Positions 22,359-32,869 are shown, counted from the first letter of the stretch. The stretch: DNA of 64,000 nt from Clarkia xantiana subsp. parviflora (GCA_036873135.1 JAPTYO010000008.1:22979001-23043000); one strand, 5' to 3'. Numbers and translations are program-made. The notes: generated by a model from the sequence alone, not told the origin.

Positions 22359-22679
22359 TTAAAATTTGAAGTCGGGATGGAAAGTTTTGATATATGCAAT
22401 CACCGACTCAAAAGAAGATAGAATCATATTTGAGGAGGCGGTAGCGGCATTCTCTTGAAATTGAAGACTGGCCCTATAGGTGGCAACAACCCCGTCCAAA
22501 GCCACCTGAAGCTTATACACCTCAGTCTTCAAAGTTCCTACCTCTCCATGAAGAGCCTCGTTCTTAGCAATTAACTCGTAGCAAAGTTGATGAGATTTTT
22601 CATTAAGAAGGAAAGAGACACGAAGGGTTTCTTTGCAGGTATCAAGATACTGCTCAGTGATAGCGGAAACCTCGTTCAA
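22359..22679 (-). CDS. antisense ORF, coiled-coil-like, unknown
   Basis: A 106-residue frame in antisense to Gypsy-2. The spacing of hydrophobic residues in KNEALHGEVGTLKTEVYKLQ suggests a coiled coil, and the C-terminus ends SFESVIAYIKTFHPDFKF. I do not recognise a known domain. It could be the end of a larger antisense protein of a Tat-lineage gypsy element. A spurious ORF cannot be excluded. Confidence 0.35.
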   Translation of the reverse strand: MNEVSAITEQYLDTCKETLRVSFLLNEKSHQLCYELIAKNEALHGEVGTLKTEVYKLQVALDGVVATYRASLQFQENAATASSNMILSSFESVIAYIKTFHPDFKF

Positions 22680-22689
22680 ACGAGCAATA

Positions 22690-24235
22690 TTCTACTTAAT
22701 AGGCCTACACAATGCTCAAGATTTGCTAACCTTTATGCCTTGTTTCGATTATGGGGATGGATCTCGGAGATACATGTTTTTGGGACTGGTATAATTAGTG
22801 GGATGAATTGCAATTGTTTATTATTCAACAAATATTAATGCATGATTAGAAATGTTGTCTTGACTGATTCAAGCTAGTTGGATATTGCATATTGTGGGCT
22901 GAGCCCTGGTTAAATATATGGAATGCGCACTAGGATAGACATGCTGTGATGGTTGAAAATGCCTAGGTTTCATGTCTAGAATGTTGCGTGATTGAATATA
23001 AACATGAATTGAAAATCAGCCCCTAATGTTTAGAATTATTTTAAAATCGAAAACAGTCGCCAAATATGTATGGTTGTTGTGGAATTTTCATGTTTGACAC
23101 GTATGCTAGAATGTTGAGGATGTAGTTGCATTTGATAATTTACATGGAAGTAGAATTATGTATGCAAGCATGAGTTCCTCGGAACATTAGACGCATGACG
23201 CGTAAGCATGAATGTGGTTTATATGATGAATGTTACTGGCATATGATAATTTGCATGGATGAGTAGAATTATATATGCATGAGTGAATTCATCGGAATAT
23301 TTTTCCAAAATAAAAAGGGTCTTGGGAAAGCCAAGATCGGGTATGCTTGTTTTAAAATTTCCGTTCCGGTAATTTGCGATTAAAACCGTTTTAAAAGACT
23401 AATCTATTAGATTGAAAACGACAGTAATGTGAACTCTTTCACAACCATCTTCCATTGGTTCACTGGAGGCCGGTTGGTTTAGATGACTGATGAATCATTA
23501 TTTGTCGGATTCAATCTTAATAGATATCTGGTGTATGCAATTCTTTCTCAAAATGTTATTGTCTCCCTGATTTTGCTTGATTATCAATGTATTAGTTTTC
23601 ATGGATGAACCGATACAGCTCTACGAACCTCGAAACCTGGACGACATGGATTATGATGCTTGGAGAGACAATGTTATGGATCTCCTGATCGCTGCGGAGC
23701 TTGACGATCAAGTCAATCGGACAACGAAAATGATAAGCCTGGACGAAAATGGAAACCTCCATGAGAGCAACAACAAGAAAAGGTTGAGAAGGATCGTAAT
23801 GCACGAGAGTTGATCCTCTCGCAGTTGACAACAAAAGTAGAAGGAGAGTTTATACAACTCAGCGCATTGCATCTTTGGCGTGCCATATACCTTCGCTTCG
23901 GTAAGGGTAAGGCCGCTGAAGCTAGAGCCTTAATGGCAGATACTACAGTGTTCTATGCAGTGATAACAGTGTAATAGCTTATGATGATCCGCTGATGAGT
24001 TAGATATATGGACAATGGCTCAGAAAGTAATGAGGATGTTTCCTCTTTCATGGTTTGTTGACGAAAAAGGGCTCACGCGTCTGATCAAATCGATTAAGAC
24101 GACAATAGACCTATTCGAAGCAGATGATAAAGAAGGAAACTTTTCGAAAGAACCCGAGGCATTCGATGAAAGATTAATCTGTATGCTAAAATGCTTGGCA
24201 ACCCTCGGCAACAAAAAGTCTAAACGTTGAACTGT
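22690..24235 (+). pseudogene. gag: copia leader and gag fragment (left outer arm)
   Basis: Leader to about 23599, then gag from an ATG at 23600 (MDEPIQLYEPRNLDDMDYDAW), which breaks after VMHES at 23813. It continues in other frames (LSALHLWRAIYLRFGKGKAAEA; a stretch from 24015). The UBN2-like start differs from that of the element at 38271-46763, so this is another subfamily. It ends abruptly at an LTR piece. Confidence 0.7.
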
Positions 24236-24497
24236 ACCTTCACGGTACAACTCGGTTAAGACGACCTGTCCTATATAGGATTGGTGGAGTGGACAAAAGT
24301 CCACTCAAACCAATGTGGGACAAGTTTCGGCCGAACCATGCTATTAAAGGGGAGGCCCAATTTTTTGGGCCCCCCATGTTAATTAGGGTTAGGGTTTGGC
24401 ACAATTACCCTAATGTGACAATTACCTAATTAACTTAGGTAATTTCCTTAGCATTAACGGGCTACCAATTACGGCGCCACGTCACCATATGCTAACA
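24236..24497 (-). repeat. LTR fragment at the outer edge of the left core arm
   Basis: Matches the last ~260 bp (plus-strand view) of the 597-bp copia LTRs, from GGTACAACTCGG-like flank through GGGAGGCCCAA to CACCATATGCTAACA. Its intact end abuts the CLE-bearing DNA. The other end is truncated against gag. Confidence 0.75.
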
Positions 24498-24728
24498 CAT
24501 TCGTTTGGCAAACCAAACAACGTAATGTTGATATAATGTTAGAATTAATGTGAGATTACCTCTCACGTTACATCTATCCAAACATAGATGTTGCCATTTA
24601 ATTTAGACTTCCCAGTTAAAGTTTTTCACTTAAAATTCTCAATTATTTTTTAATTATGTTAATTATATAAAGATTAATGTGTTTCATTAAAAGGTAATTA
24701 ATCTGTCAACATTAAGTAAGTAATCTGT

Positions 24729-24747
24729 GGGGGGGGGGGGGGGGGGG
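24729..24747 (+). repeat. G19 homopolymer
   Basis: A run of 19 G. Its mirror in the right arm is only 7 C (33675-33681). Either slippage since duplication or sequencing error would explain this. Confidence 0.8.
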
Positions 24748-25552
24748 AATATCATTTAAAGATGATTTATTTATAATTATTTTTTTTTTAAATTTATTAT
24801 CTTATTAATAATATATCTACTAACCATTTTTTGGCTCGTTTATATACTAACCACTTGTGCATCGCGAGGACAACCTAGTATAAATACGTTAATGACATGT
24901 GACATTTTACAGTCCACACACGACGACCAAATTGGTGGAAATATTATTTATTTTGGAAAATAATTGATGGAACTATATAAGAGTATAACATATTATGTAT
25001 TTAAGGTATGAATTATTTAAAAAATATATATATTTATTTAAGGTAGTGAAATGACACGCTTCCTATAGTATAAGTAGCATTTACATATATTTTTTAAATG
25101 AATATATACTCTTAAGAAGATATGCGACTACCTTAATTAATTTGTTATATTAATGTATAAAAAACAGAAATAATACATCAGATAAAAATTAGTATACACT
25201 TGAAATAAAATTTTATAATAGTCACTTTTATTATATGTCCTGATATGACTTAATAACGAGTAGAATTAAATTTCTTTAAATTAAGGTAATCATATCATTA
25301 ACATTCCTTAAAAAAAGATTTAATTAATGCTAATCTACTTGTGGCCAAAAATAGAAATCTACTACTATTTGCAACAGATTTCATGCATCTAACATTTTTT
25401 TGGTTACATATACTAAAACAAAATGTAGGTACGTTTCTATATTTTAGAATATAATAAAATAAAATTTAGGAAATTAGTGCATTTCTTCGCCAAAATATAC
25501 ACATTGCCTTCTATATACTACGTTATTATGTATATGATATATACACATATGA

Positions 25553-25562
25553 GTATATATAG
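25553..25562 (+). promoter_or_regulatory. TATA box of left CLE copy
   Basis: GTATATATAG about 55 bp upstream of the ATG at 25614. Its mirror lies before the intact copy, so promoter DNA was included in the duplication. Confidence 0.55.
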
Positions 25563-25613
25563 TCTAGCATCTAGCGCACAACACACCCACTCCAAACGAC
25601 ATTTAGTTTTCCT

Positions 25614-26500
25614 ATGGCATCCCTCACTATCAACAATATTTTCTTATTTACCATCGTCTCATTGCTTGCTCTAGCCCAGGAAAATTATGACTCTCATGCA
25701 TATGTGATGAATAGAAAGTTTTTATGAGTCAATACGCTGATGGGAGAATCTCGCGTCTTATCCCTTCAGGACCAAATCCACTCCATAACCATGTACCGCC
25801 TCCTAATGGAAATAAACAAAGTGATACTCCTTCAATTTTGAGTCGTACCCATGTAGATGGTATATTACGTCTTGTCCCTTCAGGTCCAAATCCTCTCCAT
25901 CATCGTGTGCCACCTCCTCAAGAAACGGAACAAACTGGTACTCCTTCAATCTTAAGTCAAAATCATATAGATGGCATCTTGCGTATTGTCCCTTCGGGAC
26001 CAAATCCTCTTCATAACCATGTACCGCCTCCTCAAGAAACAAAACAAAGTGGTACTCGTTCAATCTTAAGTAAAAATCATATAGAAGGCATCTTGCGTGT
26101 TGTCCCTTCAGGACCAAACCCTCTTCATAACCATGTACCGCCTCCTAATGGAAATGAAGAGAGTGGTACTCGTTCAAATTTGAGTCGAACTCATGTAGAT
26201 GGTATTTTACGTCTAGTTCCTTCAGGACCAAATCCTCTACATCACCGTGTGCCACCTCCTCAAGAAACGGAACAAAGTGGCACTCCTTCAATATTAAGTA
26301 AAAATAATATAGATGACATCTTGCGTATTGTCCCTTCAGGACCAAATCCTCTTCATAACCATGTACAGCCTCCTCAAAAAACGGAGAAAAGTGGTACTCC
26401 TTCAATCTTAAGTCAAATTCATATAAATAACATCTTGCGTATTGTCCCTTCAGGACCAAATCCTCTTCATAACCATGTACCGCCTCCCCATGACATATAA
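25614..26500 (+). pseudogene. poly-CLE precursor, frameshifted copy
   Basis: Mirror of the intact gene at 31921-32808. Translation from the ATG at 25614 gives a signal peptide like that of the intact gene (MASLTINNIFLFTIVSLLALAQ) but stops at TGA 25725-25727, 37 codons in. The right copy has GTTTCTTATG where this one has GTTTTTATG: one base is lost in the T run, with one substitution. All seven CLE motifs remain open from the ATG at 25724, which overlaps that stop, but in a frame without a signal peptide. A secreted hormone precursor is therefore not expected. Other changes are minor (first motif RLIPSGPNPLHN; E for D before motif 4). Confidence 0.88.
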
Positions 26501-28312
26501 GTGGCGACCGTAGCGAAAGTTTGTGCACAAGTTGTGGATTAACATTATTTCCAACTAGGTTGTGCTTATTGTTGTTCCACAACTTTCTATTACATTGTAA
26601 TAAAAAATATATTTATAAATAATATTTATAATTTTATAGTTTATATATAATTTTTGCTTTTAAGCATCTATCATCCAAGTGTTGGAAATTTGGTTATATC
26701 CATTTATCCTGATTTACATTATGATGGCTTCAACATTTATCTTCCTTGTGTTTGTTTTGTATTGTCTTTTGTATTAATAATTTGCTTCTTGTTTAAAAAT
26801 ATGAAATAAGAATATAACTATTAAGCTTAGCTCTATCTAATAAAAAAGAAAATTATGTCAACATAGGTGATTGTTACTACCGACAGTTACAATTTCTTGC
26901 AAGTTTATTAAGTTGTTTAGTTATGTTGACATGGTTGATGGATGATGCATACGTATGCATGTACACGCATCTGTTCAATAGATACTTTTGCAAACACTTA
27001 TGCACGTTACAACTATTGAGGTCCTTGTAGAAATAAAATTCTTGAAATAACGATCTTTACCAACTAATATATTAGGCAGACTAGTCGAAAAACTCTTCTC
27101 AACGTTAACACAAAAGGTAAGACATAAAATCTAGCTAAAAATTATCTATATGTTGAAAGGATACACACTAGCAACCAAATTAACAACTAGTATCGACAAA
27201 TCTGAATTACTCGAAAACGAACTACTACCATAACAATTAAAGGACACCGCATAACCTGCTACATCAACAACTTGTATATGGTGACAACCAAAATACATTA
27301 TTCGAAAAATTTAAAGGAAGTACATTTCCCTTAGCTAAGTTGTTCGAACGGTTAAAAGTCCTTCCACCATTCCTTCAACTCGTATCGCTAATGACGTTCA
27401 ATCTCCAATAAATGATTGTATTTAGGGTTCACATATATATATGGAGAAATTATTGAGTGGCTCGGTTTCAAAACATGGTTTCCATCAATCTAATAAGAAA
27501 GTGACACGTGTCTATGTTTGTCTCTCACTACTGCCAAAAGTGATACGTGTTACTTTTTCATTGGACTGAAAGTTATCATGTGTATGCCACGTGTTGGCAG
27601 CGAGTTACAAAATAGTTTATATATATATAAAAGTGTTACTTTCTTTGATTACTTTATCAACCAAAAAAAATAAAATTTTCTTACTTAAAATTCATCCTTG
27701 TTGGTTTTGACCATGCTTGGAGGTGTCCTATGAGGCTATGAATGAAGAATCAACATTAGTTGAAAGTTCCTGCAAAAAGACCAGTCCGAACATTATCTTC
27801 TCGTGTTGCTTTATTATTAGGCGGGCGCACAGATGCAAGACTGGCGCTCGTTCGAGTGGCCTGGCCTCCCACGCAGATGTAAGCGGGCCTCTCCCTAAAT
27901 GTTGGACCTTTTATTCTGGGTCGCCCAAGTCCATTTCCGAGGGTGCGTTTGTTGCGAGTATAGTCATGACATCATAAGTTAAGGCCTTATTGATTTAGGA
28001 TCTAATAATATCGATTTTTTGATAATGACCAAGGCAATTTCAAAAATCAGTCAACGTGGTTTAACTAGTTAGGAATTCTAACAAGGACATGCAATCCTTA
28101 CGGAAAGGAAAATTTGTTGTCTTTACGTAGAGAATATGTGGCATATTCAATTCAAAATAACATAGATGAAGATGACATATGTTGAACTATAATGTAGTAA
28201 GCAGTGTGTTAATCTCACATTGAATGAATTGAGAACTATTGTAGTTTATATATATAGTTAGAAAAGTCATAAGCTTAGATCTTTATAATTAGTTATCAAC
28301 GTTTCTTATTTA
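26501..28312. other. intergenic DNA of left core arm
   Basis: Mirror of about 30102-31920. The 3' flank of the CLE copy contains TTGTAATAAAAAATA, a likely polyadenylation region, near 26600. Two CACGTG palindromes (27505-27510 and 27588-27593) and a related ACACGTATCA-type site fall within 90 bp; they may be G-boxes, but no gene start is assignable. A frame at 27717-27977 (86 residues; ends EGAFVASIVMTS) has a mirror at 30425-30706 but no recognised domain. Confidence 0.5.
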
Positions 28313-28954
28313 TTATATGTATGTTGACTTCAACCCTTCTTGCCTGTCACCTGATATCCAATAATCCGGGAATCGATAGTTTTTGTCCCATTTCTCCAAC
28401 TGGCTAAACGGCTTTGCTCCTGAGTCTGATGAATAGTTATCGTCCGTCTCTTCTAGCTCACCTTCACCCACTGGTACCGTTACGTCGCTGCATTCCCATT
28501 GCGGCTCTGCATTGGTGCATTCACTTTCAGGCTCGGTGTTGATTGATGCATTCACTTTCAGGCTTGGCGTTGCTTCATTTCCCTCCAGGATTTCCTCCAC
28601 GTAGCCATAAACCCTCCATATGATTTGTGGGGTCAAAATTCCACCAGTTATCGAAGTAATATACTTGTTTCTCTTCTCATAACCCTCTTCGTCATCATCC
28701 TTAGTCTCCTCATCCCGTTTTGGCATGACAATCAATTCAAATTATTTGTCACATATCTCCATAATATACTCCTAATTGCATTGATAAGTGACTTCATAAA
28801 TGTCTTTATCGTAACTCCAAACTAACTCCAAACGTGGGGCTCGACAGCGACACATGTTCTTAGCCTCCATTTTTACCTCCTCTAGGGTAATTTCTTTATG
28901 AGTTTGTAGGAGTTTAGATTGGCCCCATTCATACCTAGAAACACAGGAGTTCAC
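28313..28954 (-). pseudogene. broken ORF of unknown function, left arm
   Basis: Two stretches in one frame, separated by a TAG and a TAA. The first is 60 residues (MNSCVSRYEWGQSKLL..., with CRCRAPRLELVWSYDKDIYE). The second is 140 residues, acidic (PKRDEETKDDDEEGYEKRN, GYVEEILEGN, DDNYSSDSGAKPFS), ending GLKSTYI. It starts right after the inverted copia leader at the palindrome centre. I do not recognise a family. It may be an old gene piece or element cargo. Confidence 0.4.
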
Positions 28955-29162
28955 CTAGGGTTCAGCCAAAACACATAATTGGAAATAAGTGGTCAAATTT
29001 CAAGATCAAATTTTAATAAGATCTACAATCCAATGTTTAATTGATAAAAGTCCCATTTTTCTTGAAGATCATGAACATCAAATTTTACTAAGAACGTCAT
29101 GAAAATTTCGGCACTAACAATTATAAAAATTGGAAAATTTAAATTTTCACTTTAAAAATTTC

Positions 29163-29249
29163 AGGGCGGACTCCTAGAGGTATCAGAACCTGTGTTTGGA
29201 GTTCTTGATTTTGATAAATTGGTGTTCTTGATTTTTCACATAGTTGGCC
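29163..29249. other. 87-bp spacer at the palindrome centre
   Basis: The only unpaired DNA between the arms. It reads on the plus strand as a copia primer site and leader (GGTATCAGAACCTGTG, then GTTCTTGATTTTGATAAATT), continuous with the right arm and homologous to 47088-47150. The first ~15 bp (AGGGCGGACTCCTAG) match nothing seen in the window. Confidence 0.85.
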
Positions 29250-29459
29250 GAAATTTTTAAAGTGAAAATTTAAATTTTCCAATTTTTATAATTGTTAGTG
29301 CCGAAATTTTCATGACGTTCTTAGTAAAATTTGATGTTCATGATCTTCAAGAAAAATGGGACTTTTATCAAAATCAAACATTGGATTGTGGATCTTATTA
29401 AAATTTGATCTTGAAATTTGACCACTTATTTCCAATTATGTGTTTCGGTTGAACCCTAG

Positions 29460-30101
29460 GTGAACTCCTGTGTTTCTAGGTATGAATGGGGCCAATCTAA
29501 ACTCCTACAAACTCATAAAGACATTACCCTAGAGGAGGTAAAAATGGAGGCTAAAAACATGTGTCGCTGTCGAGCCCCACGTTTGGAGTTAGTTTGGAGT
29601 TACGATAAAGACATTTATGAAGTCACTTATCAATACAATTAGGAGTAGATTATGGAGATATGTGACATATAATTTGAATTGATTGTCATGCCAAAACGGG
29701 ATGATGAGACTAAGGATGATGACGAAGAGGGTTATGAGAAGAGAAACAAGTATATTACTTCGATAACTGGTGGAGTTTTGACCCCACAAGTCATATGGAG
29801 GGTTTATGGCTACGTGGAGGAAATCCTGGAGGGAAATGAAGCAACGCCAAGCCTGAAGGTGAATGCATCAATCAACACCGAGTCTGAAAGTGAATGCACC
29901 AATGCAGAGCCGCAATGGGAATGTAGCGACGTAACGGTACCAGTGGGTGAAGGTGAGCTAGAAGAGATGGATGATAACTATTCATCAGACTCAGGAGCAA
30001 AGCCTTTTAGCCAGTTGGAGAAATGAGACAAAAACTATCGATTCCTGGATTATTGGATATCAGGTGACAGGCAAGAAGGGTTGAAGTCAACATACATATA
30101 A
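29460..30101 (+). pseudogene. broken ORF of unknown function, right arm
   Basis: Mirror of 28313-28954. It has the same two stretches and the same two internal stops, plus a further TGG to TGA change that ends the second stretch at 115 residues (after AKPFSQLEK). Sharing the inner stops shows that they predate the duplication; the extra stop arose later. Confidence 0.45.
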
Positions 30102-31920
30102 TAAATAAGAAAAGTTGATAACTAATTATAAAGATCTAAGCTTATGACTTTTCTAACTATATATATAAACTACAATAGTTCTCAATTCATTCAATGTGAG
30201 ATTAACACACTGCTTTACTACATTATAGTTCAACAGTTGATCAATATGTCATCTTTATCTATGTTATTTTGAATTGAATATGCCACATATTCTCTACGTA
30301 AAGACAACAAATTTTCCTTTCCGTAAGGATTGGATATCCTTGTTAGGATTCCTAACTAGTTAAACCATGTTGACTGATTTTTGAAATTGCCTTGGTCATT
30401 ATCAAAAATCGATATTATTAGCTCCTAAATCAATAAGGAATTAACTTTTGATGTCATGACTATACTCGCAACAAACGCACCCTCGGAAATGGACTTGGTC
30501 GACCCAGAATAAAAGGTCCAACATTTAGGGAGAGGCCCGCTTACATCTGCGTGGGAGGTCAGGCCACTCGAACGAGCGCCAGTCTTGCATCTGTGCGCCC
30601 GCCTAATAATAAAGCAACACGAGAAGATAATGTTCGGACTGTTCTTTTCGCAGGAACTTTCAACTAATGTTGATTCTTCATTCATAGCCTCATAGGACAC
30701 CTCCAAGCATGGTCAAAACCAACAAGGATGAATTTTAAGTAAGAAAATTTTATTTTTTTTGGTTGATAAAGTAATCAAAGAAAGTAACACTTTTATATAT
30801 ATAAACTATTTTGTAACTCGCTGCCAACACGTGGCATACACATGATAACTTTCAGTCCAATGAAAAAGTAACACGTATCACTTTTGGCAGTAGTGAGAGA
30901 CAAACATAGACACGTGTCACTTTCTTATTAGATTGATGGAAACCATGTTTTGAAACCGAGCCACTCAATAATTTCTCCATATATATATGTGAACCCTAAA
31001 TACAATCATTTATTGGAGATTGAACGTCATTAGCGATACGAGTTGAAGGAATGGTGGAAGGACTTTTAACCGTTCGAACAACTTAGCTAAGGGAAATGTA
31101 CTTCCTTTAAATTTTTCGAAGAATGTATTTTGGTTGTCACCATATACAAGTTGTTGATGTAGCAGGTTATGCGGTGTCCTTTAATTGTTATGGTAGTAGT
31201 TCGTTTTCGAGTAATTCGGATTTGTCGGTACTAGTTGTTAATTTGGTTGCTAGTGTGTATCCTTTCAACATATAGATAATTTTTAGCTAGATTTTATGTC
31301 TTACCTTTTGTGTTAACGTTGAGAAGAGTTTTTCGACTAGTCTGCCTAATATATTAGTTGGTAAAGATCGTTATTTCAAGAATTTTGTTTCTACGAGGAC
31401 CTCAATAGTTGTAACGTGCATAAGTGTTTGCAAAAGTATCTATTGAACAGATGCGTGTACATGCATACGTATGCATCATCCATCAACCATGTCAACATAA
31501 CTAAACAACTTAATAAACTTGCAAGAAATTGTAACTGTCGGTAGTAACAATCACCTATGTTGACATAATTTTCTTTTTTATTAGATAGAGCTAAGCTAAA
31601 TAGTTATATTCTTATTTCATATTTTTAAACAAGAAGCAAATTATTAATACAAAAGACAATACAAAACAAACACAAGGAAGATAAATGTTGAAGCCATCAT
31701 AATGTAAATCAGGATAAATGGATATAACCAAATTTCCAACACTTGGATGATAGATGCTTAAAAGCAAAAATTATATATAAACTATAAAATTATAAATATT
31801 ATTTATAAATATATTTTTTATTACAATGTAATAGAAAGTTGTGGAACAACAATAAGCACAACCTAGTTGGAAATAATGTTAATCCACAACTTGTGCACAA
31901 ACTTTCGCTACGGTCGCCAC
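30102..31920. other. intergenic DNA of right core arm
   Basis: Mirror of 26501-28312 with scattered single-base differences. The 3' flank of the intact CLE gene occupies 31780-31920. The mirrored G-box-like sites lie near 30829 and 30912. No gene recognised. Confidence 0.5.
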
Positions 31921-32808
31921 TTATATGTCATGGGGAGGCGGTACATGGTTATGAAGAGGATTTGGTCCTGAAGGGACAATACGCAAGATGTTATTTATAT
32001 GAATTTGACTTAAGATTGAAGGAGTACCACTTTTCTCCGTTTTTTGAGGAGGTTGTACATGGTTATGAAGAGGATTTGGTCCTGAAGGGACAATACGCAA
32101 GATGTCATCTATATTATTTTTACTTAATATTGAAGGAGTGCCACTTTGTTCCGTTTCTTGAGGAGGTGGCACACGGTGATGTAGAGGATTTGGTCCTGAA
32201 GGAACTAGACGTAAAATACCATCTACATGAGTTCGACTCAAATTTGAACGAGTACCACTCTCTTCATTTCCATTAGGAGGCGGTACATGGTTATGAAGAG
32301 GGTTTGGTCCTGAAGGGACAACACGCAAGATGCCATCTATATGATTTTTACTTAAGATTGAACGAGTACCACTTTGTTTTGTTTCTTGAGGAGGCGGTAC
32401 ATGGTTATGAAGAGGATTTGGTCCTGAAGGGACAATACGCAAGATGCCATCTATATGATTTTGACTTAAGATTGAAGGAGTACCAGTTTGTTCCGTTTCT
32501 TGAGGAGGTGGCACACGATGATGGAGAGGATTTGGACCTGAAGGGACAAGACGTAATATACCATCTACATGGGTACGACTCAAAATTGAAGGAGTATCAC
32601 TTTGTTTATATCCATTAGGAGGCGGTACATGGTTATGGAGTGGATTTGGTCCTGAAGGGACAAGACGCGAGATTCTCCCATCAGCGTATTGACTCATAAG
32701 AAACTTTCTATTCATCACATATGCATGAGAGTCATAATTTGCCTGGGCTAGAGCAAGCAATGAGACGATGGTAAATAATAAAATATTGTTGATAGTGAGG
32801 GATGCCAT
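31921..32808 (-). CDS. secreted precursor with seven CLE peptide motifs
   Basis: An intact 295-residue single-exon frame. Residues 1-23 form a hydrophobic signal peptide (IVSLLALAQA), so the product should enter the secretory pathway. Seven CLE motifs start at Arg 48, 86, 124, 162, 200, 238 and 276, exactly 38 residues apart. Their forms are RLVPSGPNPLHN, RLVPSGPNPLHH (twice), RIVPSGPNPLHN (three times) and RVVPSGPNPLHN. These fit the 12-residue CLE consensus RxVPSGPxPLHx of CLV3-type hormones, with both prolines that are hydroxylated in known members. Linkers (VPPP-[NQ]...-[SG]-T-x-S-x-L-S) could be cut to free each peptide. Such peptides bind leucine-rich-repeat receptor kinases of the CLV1/BAM/PXY group, but which one is unknown. 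Most plant CLE genes carry one motif; multi-CLE precursors are known from rice and some other plants. The gene lies in the right arm of the palindrome, facing its broken twin. Confidence 0.93.
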   Translation of the reverse strand: MASLTINNILLFTIVSLLALAQANYDSHAYVMNRKFLMSQYADGRISRLVPSGPNPLHNHVPPPNGYKQSDTPSILSRTHVDGILRLVPSGPNPLHHRVPPPQETEQTGTPSILSQNHIDGILRIVPSGPNPLHNHVPPPQETKQSGTRSILSKNHIDGILRVVPSGPNPLHNHVPPPNGNEESGTRSNLSRTHVDGILRLVPSGPNPLHHRVPPPQETEQSGTPSILSKNNIDDILRIVPSGPNPLHNHVQPPQKTEKSGTPSILSQIHINNILRIVPSGPNPLHNHVPPPHDI

Positions 32809-32859
32809 AGGAAAACTAAATGTCGTTTGGAGTGAGTGTGTTGTTCGCTAGATGCTAGA

Positions 32860-32869
32860 CTATATATAC
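32860..32869 (-). promoter_or_regulatory. TATA box of intact poly-CLE gene
   Basis: On the minus strand GTATATATAGTC lies about 55 bp before the ATG (32806-32808), leaving a short leader beginning in CACACTCACTCC. Position and sequence fit a plant TATA box. Confidence 0.6.

Larger units (their letters stand above)
20790..22690 (+). mobile_element. second gypsy fragment (Gypsy-2), protease to 3' region
   Basis: Contains a retropepsin frame, a tandem-repeat region and an antisense ORF, and is bounded on both sides by copia leader sequence. The order protease, repeats, antisense ORF recalls Tat-lineage (Ogre/Retand) gypsy elements, where antisense ORFs and tandem repeats lie downstream of pol, but pol itself is absent here. 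Lineage assignment is inference. The stretch 20683-20790 is unassigned. Confidence 0.55.
22690..29162 (+). repeat. left arm of giant inverted repeat
   Basis: Reverse-complementary to 29250-34905. The core 24414-29162 pairs along its whole length with few differences. The outer part 22690-23546 (copia leader) pairs with about 34056-34905. Only 23547-24413 has no partner. The arm contains copia leader and gag, an LTR piece, the frameshifted CLE gene, intergenic DNA, degenerate ORFs and, nearest the centre, an inverted copia leader. Confidence 0.9.

Noticed and set aside
31839..32276. A 145-residue plus-strand frame opposite the intact CLE gene (and mirror frames at 25803-26117 and 26145-26582)
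   Set aside because: It is the antisense shadow of the regular 114-bp repeat; open antisense frames follow from the repeat period being a multiple of three.
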